Of a stretch of 60,329 nt of DNA, positions 16,881 to 26,276 are shown one piece after another. The notes below the pieces were generated by a model. That model was given only the letters and a program-made list of their open reading frames with translations, did not search any database and was not told the DNA's origin. Each line of letters begins with the position of its first letter. The first letter of the stretch is position 1. Location: positions 728,871 through 789,199 of the forward strand of contig NZ_AJYD02000013.1 in assembly GCF_000286835.2 (NCBI RefSeq), read 5' to 3'. This DNA is from Enterovibrio norvegicus FF-33 (lineage in GTDB: Bacteria; Pseudomonadota; Gammaproteobacteria; Enterobacterales; Vibrionaceae). Both the position numbers and the translations under genes were made by a program.

Positions 16881-18371
16881 ATGAGATACGACATGCTAAT
16901 TGCTGGAGCCACCGTCATTGATGGTCTAGATAGCGAGCCTTTCCAAGCTGACGTGGCAGTGATTGATGATGTCATCGTCGCTGTGGGTCAATTGAATGCG
17001 TCCGACGCTGACACTGTCATCGATGCAAAAGGATTGGTGCTGAGCCCCGGCTTTATTGATGTTCATACTCATGATGATACCAATGTCATCAGAATGCCCG
17101 AATGCCTGCCGAAGATATCTCAAGGCGTGACAACCACCATTGTTGGCAATTGCGGTATCAGCGCGTCACCTGCGGTGCTTCATAACGCACCACCTGATCC
17201 AATGAATCTGCTCGGTGAGCAACAAGATTTTCAATACCCTACCTTTGCAAGCTATGCGGCCGCGGTGCGAGAAGCGCAGCCAGCGGTCAATGTTGCCGCG
17301 CTGGTGGGGCATACGACATTGCGAAACAATGTTATGGACGACCTGTATCGCACGGCTACGCAAGACGAAATTGCCGTGATGCGAGCACAGCTAACACAAG
17401 CACTCGATGACGGCGCGTTAGGCTTAAGCACCGGCTTGGCATACGCCAGTGCAAAATCGTGTGATGAAGCGGAAGTTCTGTCATTAAGCGAAGCACTCAC
17501 CCAAGCCAATGCCATCTATACCACGCACATGCGAACAGAGTTTGAAGGTATTTTGGATGCCATGGATGAAGCATTTCGGGTGGGGCAGCGCGCGAAAGTC
17601 CCTGTGGTTATCTCCCATTTAAAATGTGCGGGAGCAGGCAACTGGGGAAGGACGACGGAAGTGCTGGAAAAGATGGATTACACCCGAAAGTCACAAGACA
17701 TTGGCTGTGATTGCTACCCCTACACGGCAAGCTCTTCCACGTTAGATTTGAACCAGGTCACCGATGAATTTCCGATTTTCATCACCTGGTCGAAACACCA
17801 TCCCACACTTGCCGGACGCATGCTCTCTGACATCGCTGACGAGCTTAACGTGAGCCTCATGGAAGCGGCAAAGTCCCTTCAACCTGCGGGGGCGGTATAC
17901 CACAATATGGATGCGCAGGATGTTGAGCGAGTGCTTCAATATCCGCTCACCATGATAGGGTCTGACGGATTGCCAAACGACCCACATCCCCATCCTCGCT
18001 TGTGGGGAGCATTTCCGCGAGTCTTGGGCTATTACAGCCGTGACCGGGGTTTATTTCCTCTTAAGACAGCGATTTACAAGATGACAGGGTTATCGGCAAA
18101 GCGTTTTAATTTGGCGAGACGAGGCGAAATCAAAGTCGGTCACTATGCCGACCTGGTGCTGTTTAATCCAGAAACTGTCAATGACAGCGCCAGCTTTCAA
18201 AAGCCGATTCAGGCCGCCACCGGCATTCACACCGTGTGGGTCAACGGGAAAATCAGTTATCAACAATCTATCGGTGTTCAGGGAAGGCATGGTCGATTTT
18301 TATCAAGAAATGACGCCAAACTGCCCGATGATAACGCCGACACTCATTCAGTAATGGAGACACACTCATGA
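16881..18371 (+). CDS. N-acyl-D-amino-acid deacylase (D-aminoacylase family)
   Basis: A 496-residue amidohydrolase. GFIDVHTHDD (His62, His64) supplies metal ligands, GNCGIS (Cys91) is the zinc-binding cysteine segment typical of D-aminoacylase, followed by THMRTE, ISHLK and the catalytic Asp in MIGSDGLPND. The family removes the acyl group from N-acyl-D-amino acids. Next to KDG kinase and KDPG aldolase, the natural substrate is probably N-acetyl-D-glucosaminate, an N-acetyl-D-amino acid in form (inference). It lies 20 bases after the regulator and overlaps ridA by four bases (ATGA), indicating coupling. Confidence 0.93.
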   Translation: MRYDMLIAGATVIDGLDSEPFQADVAVIDDVIVAVGQLNASDADTVIDAKGLVLSPGFIDVHTHDDTNVIRMPECLPKISQGVTTTIVGNCGISASPAVLHNAPPDPMNLLGEQQDFQYPTFASYAAAVREAQPAVNVAALVGHTTLRNNVMDDLYRTATQDEIAVMRAQLTQALDDGALGLSTGLAYASAKSCDEAEVLSLSEALTQANAIYTTHMRTEFEGILDAMDEAFRVGQRAKVPVVISHLKCAGAGNWGRTTEVLEKMDYTRKSQDIGCDCYPYTASSSTLDLNQVTDEFPIFITWSKHHPTLAGRMLSDIADELNVSLMEAAKSLQPAGAVYHNMDAQDVERVLQYPLTMIGSDGLPNDPHPHPRLWGAFPRVLGYYSRDRGLFPLKTAIYKMTGLSAKRFNLARRGEIKVGHYADLVLFNPETVNDSASFQKPIQAATGIHTVWVNGKISYQQSIGVQGRHGRFLSRNDAKLPDDNADTHSVMETHS

Positions 18372-18760
18372 CAATCAAACGATATGGTGCCGAAGGCGGT
18401 ACGGGTACTGGCGGGCAACATTTACCTTTTTCTCGTGCAACTGAAGCCGGCGGCTTTTTGTATGTGTCGGGTCAAACGCCAATGATTGACGGAGAAGTGG
18501 TTGAAGGTGGCGTGGTTGAGCAGTCACGTTTGGCGATTCAAAACTGCGTCGACATCATGGAAGAAGCAGGGTACGGCCTTGCTGACGTGGTGCATGTGAA
18601 AGTGGTACTGACAGATTCGCGCTACTTCCAGTCGTTCAATAAAGTCTTTAAAGAGTACTTTGGCGAACACCCACCTGCCCGTATTTGTATGGTGTGTGAT
18701 TTGGTGGTGGATGTGAAAGTAGAAGTCGACGTGACGTGTTATCGCGCAGATCGCGTTTAA
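18368..18760 (+). CDS. RidA family enamine/imine deaminase
   Basis: A 130-residue RidA/YjgF/UK114 protein. It shows FLYVSGQTPMIDGE, a central VVHVKVVLTDSRYFQSFN and HPPARICMVCDLV, with the conserved arginine that contacts the substrate carboxylate. RidA proteins hydrolyse reactive enamines and imines released by PLP dehydratases. Its place between deacylase and kinase fits a role in completing deamination after the PLP enzyme at 14554. ATG overlaps the upstream stop by four bases. Confidence 0.93.
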   Translation: MTIKRYGAEGGTGTGGQHLPFSRATEAGGFLYVSGQTPMIDGEVVEGGVVEQSRLAIQNCVDIMEEAGYGLADVVHVKVVLTDSRYFQSFNKVFKEYFGEHPPARICMVCDLVVDVKVEVDVTCYRADRV

Positions 18761-18796
18761 CGTTCATTTGGCATGACAGAGTGAATTGAGACGAAA

Positions 18797-19738
18797 ATGG
18801 ATACCTATCAGGTCGCTTTAGTGGGTGAATGCATGGTGGAACTCAGTGGGCTTCCGTTGACGCGAACCTATGGTGGCGACACCCTTAACACCGCGCTTTA
18901 CCTCAGCAGATTACTCGCTGAGTCAAATGTGAACATTCGCTATGCGACGGGTTTGGGGGATGATTCGATCAGCGAGGAAATGCTCGCGCATTGGCAAAAC
19001 GAAGGCATTAATACGCAGCTGGTCTCGCGTATTGCTGGAAAAATGCCGGGGTTATATTTGGTCGAAACTGACGCCGACGGTGAGCGAAAATTTCACTATT
19101 GGCGCAATGACAGCGCAGCGAAACATTACTTTGATGGGGTTTCTCCTCTCGAGCATTTTGTCCAAGAAACGGGTTTGGATCTCTTGTACTTCAGCGGCAT
19201 CAGCATCGCTATTTTGCCCACAGAGAACCGTCGGAAATTACTCACCCTGATCCAAAAAGCCAAACAGCAAGGCACCACGATAGTCTTCGATAACAACTAC
19301 AGACCGCGCTTGTGGCCTGATGGCGACGCAAAAACGTGGTACGCAGATTGTTTGCGCTTAACCGACCTAGCCTTGATGACCGAAGATGACGACTTGGCCA
19401 TATGGGGAGACATCGATATTGAGCAGCGTTGCCGTGAGTTTGGCTGCCAAGAAGTGGTAATTAAGCGAGGTGCCCAGCCGTGTACGGTGATCAGCGGTTT
19501 ACAACAAGCCCAAGCCGAGCATTTTCTTGTTGCGGGAGAACGGGTCGAGAATGTTGTGGATACCTGCGCCGCGGGGGATTCTTTCGCTGCGGGTTATCTC
19601 GCCGGATATATCAATCAATGGCCTGTTGAAGCACGCGTGGCATTGGCCCATAAGCTTGCCTCGACCGTCATCCAATACCCTGGGGCGGTGATCCCGAAAA
19701 CGGCGATGCCCAAATTACAGCTGTTCTGCCCAAAATGA
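18797..19738 (+). CDS. kdgK: 2-keto-3-deoxygluconate kinase (PfkB family)
   Basis: A 313-residue ribokinase/PfkB sugar kinase. GECMVELSG and YGGDTLNTALYLSRL near the N-terminus are typical of KdgK, and the second PfkB signature VVDTCAAGDSFAAGYL includes catalytic Asp261. It phosphorylates KDG to KDPG with ATP in the cytosol. The next gene encodes the matching aldolase, which supports the assignment over other sugar kinases. It sits 36 bases after ridA. Confidence 0.92.
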   Translation: MDTYQVALVGECMVELSGLPLTRTYGGDTLNTALYLSRLLAESNVNIRYATGLGDDSISEEMLAHWQNEGINTQLVSRIAGKMPGLYLVETDADGERKFHYWRNDSAAKHYFDGVSPLEHFVQETGLDLLYFSGISIAILPTENRRKLLTLIQKAKQQGTTIVFDNNYRPRLWPDGDAKTWYADCLRLTDLALMTEDDDLAIWGDIDIEQRCREFGCQEVVIKRGAQPCTVISGLQQAQAEHFLVAGERVENVVDTCAAGDSFAAGYLAGYINQWPVEARVALAHKLASTVIQYPGAVIPKTAMPKLQLFCPK

Positions 19739-19807
19739 AGCCGCCAGCGACAACCTAATAGCGGCCACATTGATTTAACGTTAACTGGAATGATTTAGGA
19801 GCCTCCC

Positions 19808-20449
19808 ATGAGCCAACCGTCGAGCGAGAATATTTTTAGCCAAGTGGCGAAACACAAAATTGTGCCCGTGATTCAAATTGATGACATTCATCATGCGAAG
19901 CCGTTGGCAGATGCCTTGGTGGAAAATGGACTGCCGGTCGCAGAAGTGACGTTTCGCACGGATGTCGCCGCGCAAGCCATTAAGATCATGCGAGAAAGCC
20001 AACCCGATCTGCTGGTGGGGGCGGGAACCGTGTTAACCACAAAGCAGGCCGACGCAGCATTGGCAGCAGGGGCGATGTTTGCCGTGGCGCCGGGGCTAAA
20101 CCCGAACATCGTCAAGTATTGTCAGAAAATCGGTTTGCCGATGGTGTCAGGGATAAACAACCCGAGCCAAATTGAACAAGCGTTAGCGCTTGGCATGACC
20201 TTTGTGAAGTTTTTCCCCGCCGAGGCTTCAGGTGGTATCGCCATGGTAAAAGCGCTTTTGGCGCCTTACCGAGATATTCAAATGATGCCAACTGGGGGGA
20301 TAAGCCCTGCGAATGTGAAGGACTATTTGAGTCTTGATCGCGTTGCGTGTTGCGGCGGTACGTGGATGGTGCCTGGTGAGCTCATGAAACAAGGTGATTG
20401 GGCGGCGCTGAGTCACTTGATCCGCGAAGCCGTAGCACTTGTTGAATAA
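19808..20449 (+). CDS. eda: KDPG / KHG aldolase
   Basis: A 213-residue class I aldolase of the Eda family. Visible are PVAEVTFRTD (Glu47, Arg50), GAGTVLTTKQADAALAAG, and TFVKFFPAEASGG with Schiff-base Lys134. It splits KDPG into pyruvate and glyceraldehyde 3-phosphate. It follows kdgK by about 70 bases with GGAG upstream, and ends three bases before the convergent pseudouridine synthase stop, so no terminator fits between them. Confidence 0.95.
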   Translation: MSQPSSENIFSQVAKHKIVPVIQIDDIHHAKPLADALVENGLPVAEVTFRTDVAAQAIKIMRESQPDLLVGAGTVLTTKQADAALAAGAMFAVAPGLNPNIVKYCQKIGLPMVSGINNPSQIEQALALGMTFVKFFPAEASGGIAMVKALLAPYRDIQMMPTGGISPANVKDYLSLDRVACCGGTWMVPGELMKQGDWAALSHLIREAVALVE

Positions 20450-20452
20450 CGC

Positions 20453-21184
20453 TTAAACAGAAAACGGACACGGACATTCGCCATGGAAAGGCTCATGGCG
20501 AATCGGATGCTCGAAAAACAAATCACTGGCGTGCAATTGCAAACGGTCCGCCAGTTGTTCACTCGATTCACTGTTATAGAGGTCACAGCCAAGAATGGGG
20601 TGTCCCATGTACTGGCTGTGAATGCGTAACTGATGCGTGCGCCCTGTCAGGGGAGTGTATTGCACTAAGCTTCGACGCGGGTGCTCAAATCGTTGCAACA
20701 CTGAGTACTCACTGGTGGAAGCTTTGCCAGTGATAGGACAAATCTTCACGCAAGGGAATAGCACCTTGTCTTTCGCGATTGGCGCAGTCACTTGCCCATG
20801 ATCGTCAGCCACCCAACCTTCTAGCATGGCGATATAGCGCTTTTGAATCGTGCGCGCTTGAAACTGCTTATTGAGATGCTGCCCCGCAGAAGCGTGTAAC
20901 CCCACGACCATAATGCCTGATGTGCCGAAATCTAATCGATGTGGCAGCATTGCTTCTGGAAATGCGGGCGTTTTTCCCTCCTGACCATTCACCAAACGGT
21001 AGTGAACCGAATCCCAATTAAGCGGGTTTTTTCCCGATAAGCTGAATAGGCCGCTAGGTTTGTTGATCAGCAAGATATCGTCATCTTGATACAAGATCTC
21101 TATGAAGCCTTCGCAAACAGGGGCAACAAAGTTATCGACGATAGTGTGAGCTTGATTTTGGTTTTCGGTGTCGGCACGAGACAT
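20453..21184 (-). CDS. rluA: RluA-family pseudouridine synthase
   Basis: A 243-residue enzyme with the RluA signature PHRLDFGTSGIMVV; Asp85 is the catalytic residue. IEILYQDDDILLINKPSGL and LTGRTHQLRIHSQYMGHPI are also characteristic. The overall likeness is closest to RluA, which modifies 23S rRNA U746 and tRNA U32, though another RluA paralogue is possible. The start MSRADTE follows GGAAAG. A longer frame adds 57 residues unlike the family. Confidence 0.85.
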   Translation of the reverse strand: MSRADTENQNQAHTIVDNFVAPVCEGFIEILYQDDDILLINKPSGLFSLSGKNPLNWDSVHYRLVNGQEGKTPAFPEAMLPHRLDFGTSGIMVVGLHASAGQHLNKQFQARTIQKRYIAMLEGWVADDHGQVTAPIAKDKVLFPCVKICPITGKASTSEYSVLQRFEHPRRSLVQYTPLTGRTHQLRIHSQYMGHPILGCDLYNSESSEQLADRLQLHASDLFFEHPIRHEPFHGECPCPFSV

Positions 21185-22002
21185 ATAAAACTTTCCGATA
21201 TTGATACGCGAGTGATATACCCAAGCAACCTCAAGAGGCCGGGGTATAGTACCTTTTACCTCTGGTACAAGCATCATAAGAAACGTCCGATCTTGCGCAT
21301 TCTCAGCGCTTGTCGAGTACTGGAAATTAGACATTTCTTCTCTCTTTCTATCCACTCACCATTCGCAGGAAAGGCCTGTCTTACCCGTTTTCAAATGCAC
21401 TTTGTTTCAATTGTGTTTAACTTTTTATTGCCGAGACAAAAAATTCACTTGTGTTCAAAAAGTAGCTTTGTTATTTTTCGCAACAATCTCGAACATCGCG
21501 CTTTTCGAGACACACGCGACACGGTGATTAACGCCTTGGTTTGATACCCATTTCACACGTAGTTGTCGCAAGTAGGTATTGGAGAATAGTTCTCCAATAG
21601 AAGGGCATTAATAGTGCTGTCCGGCCTGAGAAAGGCTTGGGGCATATTGAGGAACCCAACTGTGATTAAGTCATATACTCATTTCAGCTTTGTCTTACCC
21701 AACTGCAGTATTATTACTGAGCCTTGATCTTTCCGATCGATTGAGACGCATTCTTATCGTTTGAGTGGTTCCCCACGGCATGACCGTGCTGCTCGGCGTA
21801 CCTGAACTCGCGTTTCAACACACACTTTGGTTTCCGATGACGACGTATGATGCGTTGATCACGGGTATTTCCCGAATTTTTCGGGGGTGTGCGCGACCTA
21901 CATTCTGACGTTTGCTTTCCTCATCGCTTATAAAAAGTGCTTGGGAACCGTGTACGTCGATTAAACAGAATGCAGGGAGTGGAACATGGAAGATCAAGAA
22001 AA
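21185..22002. other. Long non-coding region upstream of the norspermidine operon
   Basis: About 820 bases without a gene of normal appearance. It holds several inverted repeats: TATTGGAGAA / TTCTCCAATA (21577-21599), CACGG / CCGTG (21774-21788) and CCCGAA / TTCGGG (21871-21885). Two short frames near 21780-21965, one ending in a hydrophobic stretch (TYILTFAFLIAY), could be the frameshifted 3' end of a lost membrane-protein gene; support is weak. The stretch could also be a long operon leader. Confidence 0.45.
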
Positions 22003-24906
22003 ATGATTAGCTTCACCACTGACATCCAAGACACAAAAGCAACCCAAAACGTGCCCGTTCTAGACGGTTTACATGATCTTACGCCTGATGAGCTTTTGCT
22101 GAGTCAGGAACATTATGAATCCGAGGTTCGCTCTTACCCGCGTCGATTACCTCTCGCCATTGCGAAAGCATCAGGCGTGATGGTGGAAGACAGCCGCGGT
22201 CAGGTCTATCTCGACTGCCTCGCTGGTGCGGGTACGTTAGCATTGGGGTATAACCACCCTGAAATCAATCAAGCACTGATTGAACAGCTCAATGCCGGTA
22301 TTCCTTACCAAACGCTCGATATCACGACGCCTGCTAAAGATCATTTCATCCGTGAGTTGATGGCATTCTTGCCACAAGATTTTGCTGAAAACGCCAAAAT
22401 TCAATTCTGTGGTCCTTCGGGTGCAGATGCCGTTGAAGCGGCGATTAAATTGGCGAAGCAAACCACGGGTCGCAATACCATGGCTGCGTTTCATGGTGCA
22501 TACCATGGCATGACAAACGGCACCATGGCGCTAATGGGCAACCTCGGTACCAAAGAGCGCCGTCAAGGTCTGATGGCAGACGTGCACTTCTTGCCTTTCC
22601 CTTACAGTTTGCGCTGCCCGTTTGGTTTGCATGGCGAGCAGGGTGCTCGACAAGGTTTGCGCTATATCGAACGCATGTTGGCAGATGATGAAAGCGGCGT
22701 TCAGAAACCAGCAGCCATCATTGTTGAGCCTGTTCAAGGCGAAGGCGGTGTCATTCCAGCCCCTGCATTCTGGCTACAAGAATTACGTCGTATCACGGAA
22801 GAACACGGCATCCTGCTGATTTTTGATGAAATTCAGTGTGGTATCGGTAAAACGGGCACGCATTTCGCGTTTGAAGAAGCGGGCGTCACACCGGATATTT
22901 TGTGTCTATCGAAAGCGGTCGGTGGTGGTTTGCCGATGTCTTTATTGGTGTTCAACAAATCTATCGATACGTGGAGGCCGGGCGAGCACACGGGCACATT
23001 CCGTGGTAATCAATTAGCCATGGTTTCTGGCGCGAAAGCGATGGAAATTATTCGTCGCGACAATTTGGCACACAAAGCGGCAGTGACAGGTGAATACCTG
23101 CGCCGTGGCCTGGAAAAAATCGCTGAGAAAACCAGCTGTATCGCCGAAGTGCGAGGGCAAGGCCTGATGTTGGGTGCTGAGATTTGTGACCCTGAAGGCA
23201 ATAAGAACGCATTCGGTGAACCGCTAGCTGCACCTGAGCTCACCATTGCTATCCAACGTGCAGCCCTTGAGCGTGGCTTGATCATCGAAAAAGGTGGACG
23301 AGAAGGGTCGGTGTTGCGATTCCTGCCGCCAATCATTATTACTTTTGAGCAAATCGACTTTGTATTGAAAGCGCTGCAAGACGCGATTGAATCTTTGGTT
23401 GAGCCGAAACCTGTGGTGCAGCCTGCGGATACGCTGCAAGCAAACTGGCGTGATCACTTTATCCACGTGGGTAAAGAGGGTGCAGACGGCTTCGAAGCTG
23501 CGATGAACCAAAGTACGCAAGCGTTGAAGAAGCTATTTGAATCGACTGAGTCTCCGTATTCAGGTCTCGATCCTACCGTGCTACATTCACAAATTCGTCG
23601 TGCGCAACTAGGCGAGAACCCTCAGCCTCTTGCTAACGTGATTGAAGAAACCAGCGAGCTGATTGGCAAGAACTCAATCATTGTTCAGCATCCTCATTGT
23701 ATTGCGCACCTTCATACCCCGCCCATGTTACCAGCCGTGGCGGCAGAAGCGTTTATCACCGCGTTGAACCAGTCAATGGACTCGTGGGATCAAGCCAGTG
23801 CTGCAACCTTTGTTGAGCAAGAAGTGACGGATTGGCTTTGCCAACGCTTTGGTTTTGATGACAAAGCCGATGGCGTGTTCACCAGTGGCGGCACACAAAG
23901 CAACTTGATGGGCTTGTTGATGGCGCGTGACCACATTATCAATACCATCAGTGGTCATAACGTGCAGAAAGACGGCTTGCCAGATTATGCCGATAAGCTG
24001 CGTGTTGTGTGCTCGAAAAACTCTCATTTTACCATGCAAAAATCAGCGTCTTTACTTGGCTTGGGTGAGCACGCGGTTGTCTGCGTCGAGACTTACAGCG
24101 ATGGCACGATCAGCATTGAATCTGCTGAAGAAGCGATTACTGCGCTGAAAGCGGAAGGTCTGATCCCATTTGCGATCACCGGAACAGCGGGAACCACCGA
24201 TCACGGTGCGGTTGACGATCTGGATGACGTTGCTGACTTGGCACAAAAATATGGCATGTGGATGCACGTTGACGCTGCCTATGGCGGCGCGTTGATGCTT
24301 AGCCGTCACCATGCGCGTTTGGAAGGCATTGAGCGTGCGGATTCTGTGACAATCGATTTCCACAAAATGTTCTTCCAGCCAATTAGCTGTGGCGCAGTGA
24401 TACTCAAAGATAAAAACCACTTTGGCTTCATTCGTCACCATGCGGACTATCTCAACCGTGAAGAAGACGTGTTGCCTAACCTGGTCGATAAATCCATTGC
24501 GACCACGCGCCGCTTCGATGCGCTGAAAGTGTGGATGACGCTGCAAAACGTCGGTCCTCAGGCTATCGGCTCTATGGTTGATCACCTGTTGAACCAAACG
24601 CAGCGTGTTGCGGACATGCTCAACAATCGCTCCAACTTTGAGTTGTTGGCAGCGCCATGTTTGTCGACCGTGTTGTTCCGCTACAAGGGTTCAAACAAAC
24701 GGATGGATTTGGATGCGCTGAATAAACAAATCCGTCTAGATGCCCTAGTGCAAGGGAAAGCCGTTGTGGGTGAAACCGTTGTGGATGGACACGTCGCACT
24801 GAAATTTACGCTGCTTAATCCGTGCCTGTCTTTGGCAGATCTCGAGCAGTTACTGACTGAATTAGAAAGTCTTGCAGACGAAATCGTTAAGCAGGCTGGT
24901 GTTTAA
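22003..24906 (+). CDS. Fused L-2,4-diaminobutyrate aminotransferase / decarboxylase
   Basis: A 967-residue two-domain PLP protein. Residues about 25-460 are a class III aminotransferase (FDEIQCGIGKTG, CLSKAVGGG with Lys304) that makes L-2,4-diaminobutyrate from aspartate semialdehyde. Residues about 500-960 are a group II decarboxylase (VDAAYGGALMLS, TIDFHKMFFQ with Lys788) that turns it into 1,3-diaminopropane. In Vibrio this fusion starts norspermidine synthesis. The start MISFTTDI is preferred; a longer frame adds 22 residues that do not look like the family. The next two genes complete the pathway. Confidence 0.95.
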   Translation: MISFTTDIQDTKATQNVPVLDGLHDLTPDELLLSQEHYESEVRSYPRRLPLAIAKASGVMVEDSRGQVYLDCLAGAGTLALGYNHPEINQALIEQLNAGIPYQTLDITTPAKDHFIRELMAFLPQDFAENAKIQFCGPSGADAVEAAIKLAKQTTGRNTMAAFHGAYHGMTNGTMALMGNLGTKERRQGLMADVHFLPFPYSLRCPFGLHGEQGARQGLRYIERMLADDESGVQKPAAIIVEPVQGEGGVIPAPAFWLQELRRITEEHGILLIFDEIQCGIGKTGTHFAFEEAGVTPDILCLSKAVGGGLPMSLLVFNKSIDTWRPGEHTGTFRGNQLAMVSGAKAMEIIRRDNLAHKAAVTGEYLRRGLEKIAEKTSCIAEVRGQGLMLGAEICDPEGNKNAFGEPLAAPELTIAIQRAALERGLIIEKGGREGSVLRFLPPIIITFEQIDFVLKALQDAIESLVEPKPVVQPADTLQANWRDHFIHVGKEGADGFEAAMNQSTQALKKLFESTESPYSGLDPTVLHSQIRRAQLGENPQPLANVIEETSELIGKNSIIVQHPHCIAHLHTPPMLPAVAAEAFITALNQSMDSWDQASAATFVEQEVTDWLCQRFGFDDKADGVFTSGGTQSNLMGLLMARDHIINTISGHNVQKDGLPDYADKLRVVCSKNSHFTMQKSASLLGLGEHAVVCVETYSDGTISIESAEEAITALKAEGLIPFAITGTAGTTDHGAVDDLDDVADLAQKYGMWMHVDAAYGGALMLSRHHARLEGIERADSVTIDFHKMFFQPISCGAVILKDKNHFGFIRHHADYLNREEDVLPNLVDKSIATTRRFDALKVWMTLQNVGPQAIGSMVDHLLNQTQRVADMLNNRSNFELLAAPCLSTVLFRYKGSNKRMDLDALNKQIRLDALVQGKAVVGETVVDGHVALKFTLLNPCLSLADLEQLLTELESLADEIVKQAGV

Positions 24907-24956
24907 TTTTACGTTCAATGTTGCTTTAGAGCGTATTGTTTTAGAAAGGATTTAAA

Positions 24957-26201
24957 ATGGCTATTTTACAAATTGGTGCAGGCGGCGTTGGTTGGGTTAT
25001 TGCACACAAAGCGGCACAAAATAACGATGTATTTGGTGATATTACTATCGCATCTCGCACAGTGAGCAAGTGCGACGCCATCATTGCGTCCATAAAAGGC
25101 CGTAACAACCTTAAAGACGAGAGCCGTAAACTGGAATCTCGCGCGGTAAATGCAGATGACGTTGAGGCGCTGGTGGCGCTGATCAAAGACGTTCAACCTG
25201 ATCTGGTGATTAACGCGGGTCCTCCGTGGGTGAACGTGGCGATCATGGAAGCCTGCTATCAAGCAAAAGTCTCTTATCTTGATACGTCTGTTGCCGTAGA
25301 TCTTTGCTCTGAAGGGCAAGAAGTGCCAGAAGCGTATGACCCACAATGGGCATTTCGTGAAAAATTCGAACAAGCGGGCATCACAGGTATTCTTGGTGCG
25401 GGTTTTGATCCGGGCGTGGTCAGTGTTTTCGCGGCTTACGCAGTGAAGCATTTGTTCGATGAGATCGACACCATTGATGTGATGGATGTGAACGCTGGCG
25501 ATCACGGTAAGAAGTTCGCGACCAACTTTGACCCTGAAACCAACATGCTCGAGATTCAGGGCGACTCGTTCTACTGGGAAAACGATGAGTGGAAAAAAGT
25601 ACCTTGTCACACCCGTATGATGGAGTTCGACTTCCCGCTAGTAGGTAGCCACAAAGTCTACTCAATGGCCCATGATGAAGTGCGTTCGATGAAAGAGTTC
25701 ATCCCTGCAAAGCGCATTGAGTTTTGGATGGGCTTTGGGGATGCCTACCTGAATTACTTCAACTGTATGCGTGACATTGGCCTACTGAGCCCAAACCCGA
25801 TCACCTTGCAAGATGGCACTGTGGTTGAACCGCTGAAAGTGCTTAAAGCACTGTTGCCTGATCCAACATCACTTGCACCGGGCTACACAGGAAAAACGTG
25901 TATCGCGACGTGGGTGCAAGGTACTAAAGACGGAAAAGCACGCAGCGTATTGATTTATAACAATGCGGATCATGAAGTGGCGTACAAAGATGTTGAGCAT
26001 CAAGCGATTGCTTACACCACGGGTGTGCCTGCTATCACCGCTGCGCTGCTTTACTTTAAGGGTGCATGGAAAGGTGAAGGCGTGTTCAACATGGAGCAAC
26101 TTGACCCAGACCCGTTCCTCGAATTGATGCCGTCAATTGGTCTTGATTGGGGCGTGGAAGAGCTAACCCCGTCTGAGCCTGTTATTAATATCTTGAAGTA
26201 A
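24957..26201 (+). CDS. Carboxynorspermidine dehydrogenase
   Basis: A 414-residue saccharopine-dehydrogenase-like enzyme. The N-terminal Rossmann motif is ILQIGAGGVGWVIAHKAA, and GAGFDPGVVSVFAAYAVKH is typical of the family. It reductively condenses 1,3-diaminopropane with aspartate semialdehyde to carboxynorspermidine using NADPH; it can also make carboxyspermidine from putrescine. It lies 50 bases after the fused enzyme with AGAAAGGA upstream. A terminator-like hairpin separates it from the next gene. Confidence 0.95.
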   Translation: MAILQIGAGGVGWVIAHKAAQNNDVFGDITIASRTVSKCDAIIASIKGRNNLKDESRKLESRAVNADDVEALVALIKDVQPDLVINAGPPWVNVAIMEACYQAKVSYLDTSVAVDLCSEGQEVPEAYDPQWAFREKFEQAGITGILGAGFDPGVVSVFAAYAVKHLFDEIDTIDVMDVNAGDHGKKFATNFDPETNMLEIQGDSFYWENDEWKKVPCHTRMMEFDFPLVGSHKVYSMAHDEVRSMKEFIPAKRIEFWMGFGDAYLNYFNCMRDIGLLSPNPITLQDGTVVEPLKVLKALLPDPTSLAPGYTGKTCIATWVQGTKDGKARSVLIYNNADHEVAYKDVEHQAIAYTTGVPAITAALLYFKGAWKGEGVFNMEQLDPDPFLELMPSIGLDWGVEELTPSEPVINILK

Positions 26202-26214
26202 TCTCTGCCATTGG

Positions 26215-26245
26215 GCTCGCTTGTCACTGACAGGCGAGCTTTTTC
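26215..26245 (+). terminator. Internal terminator or attenuator before nspC
   Basis: GCTCGCTTGTCA / TGACAGGCGAGC is a nearly perfect 12-bp stem (one U-G pair), followed by five T. It lies 13 bases after the dehydrogenase stop and 31 bases before nspC, within the operon. It should stop or thin transcription into nspC. Confidence 0.85.
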
Positions 26246-26276
26246 TATCGACGAGCTTGTTCTATCGAGTAGTGAC

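Noticed and set aside
11056-20449. Reading the locus as a plain D-serine or N-acyl-D-amino-acid degradation operon
   Set aside because: KDG kinase and KDPG aldolase in the same transcript have no role in simple D-amino acid catabolism; kept only as an alternative for single enzymes.
21600-21660. Possible TPP-like riboswitch (CTGAGA motif) upstream of the norspermidine operon
   Set aside because: Other conserved TPP riboswitch segments are missing and no thiamine gene follows.
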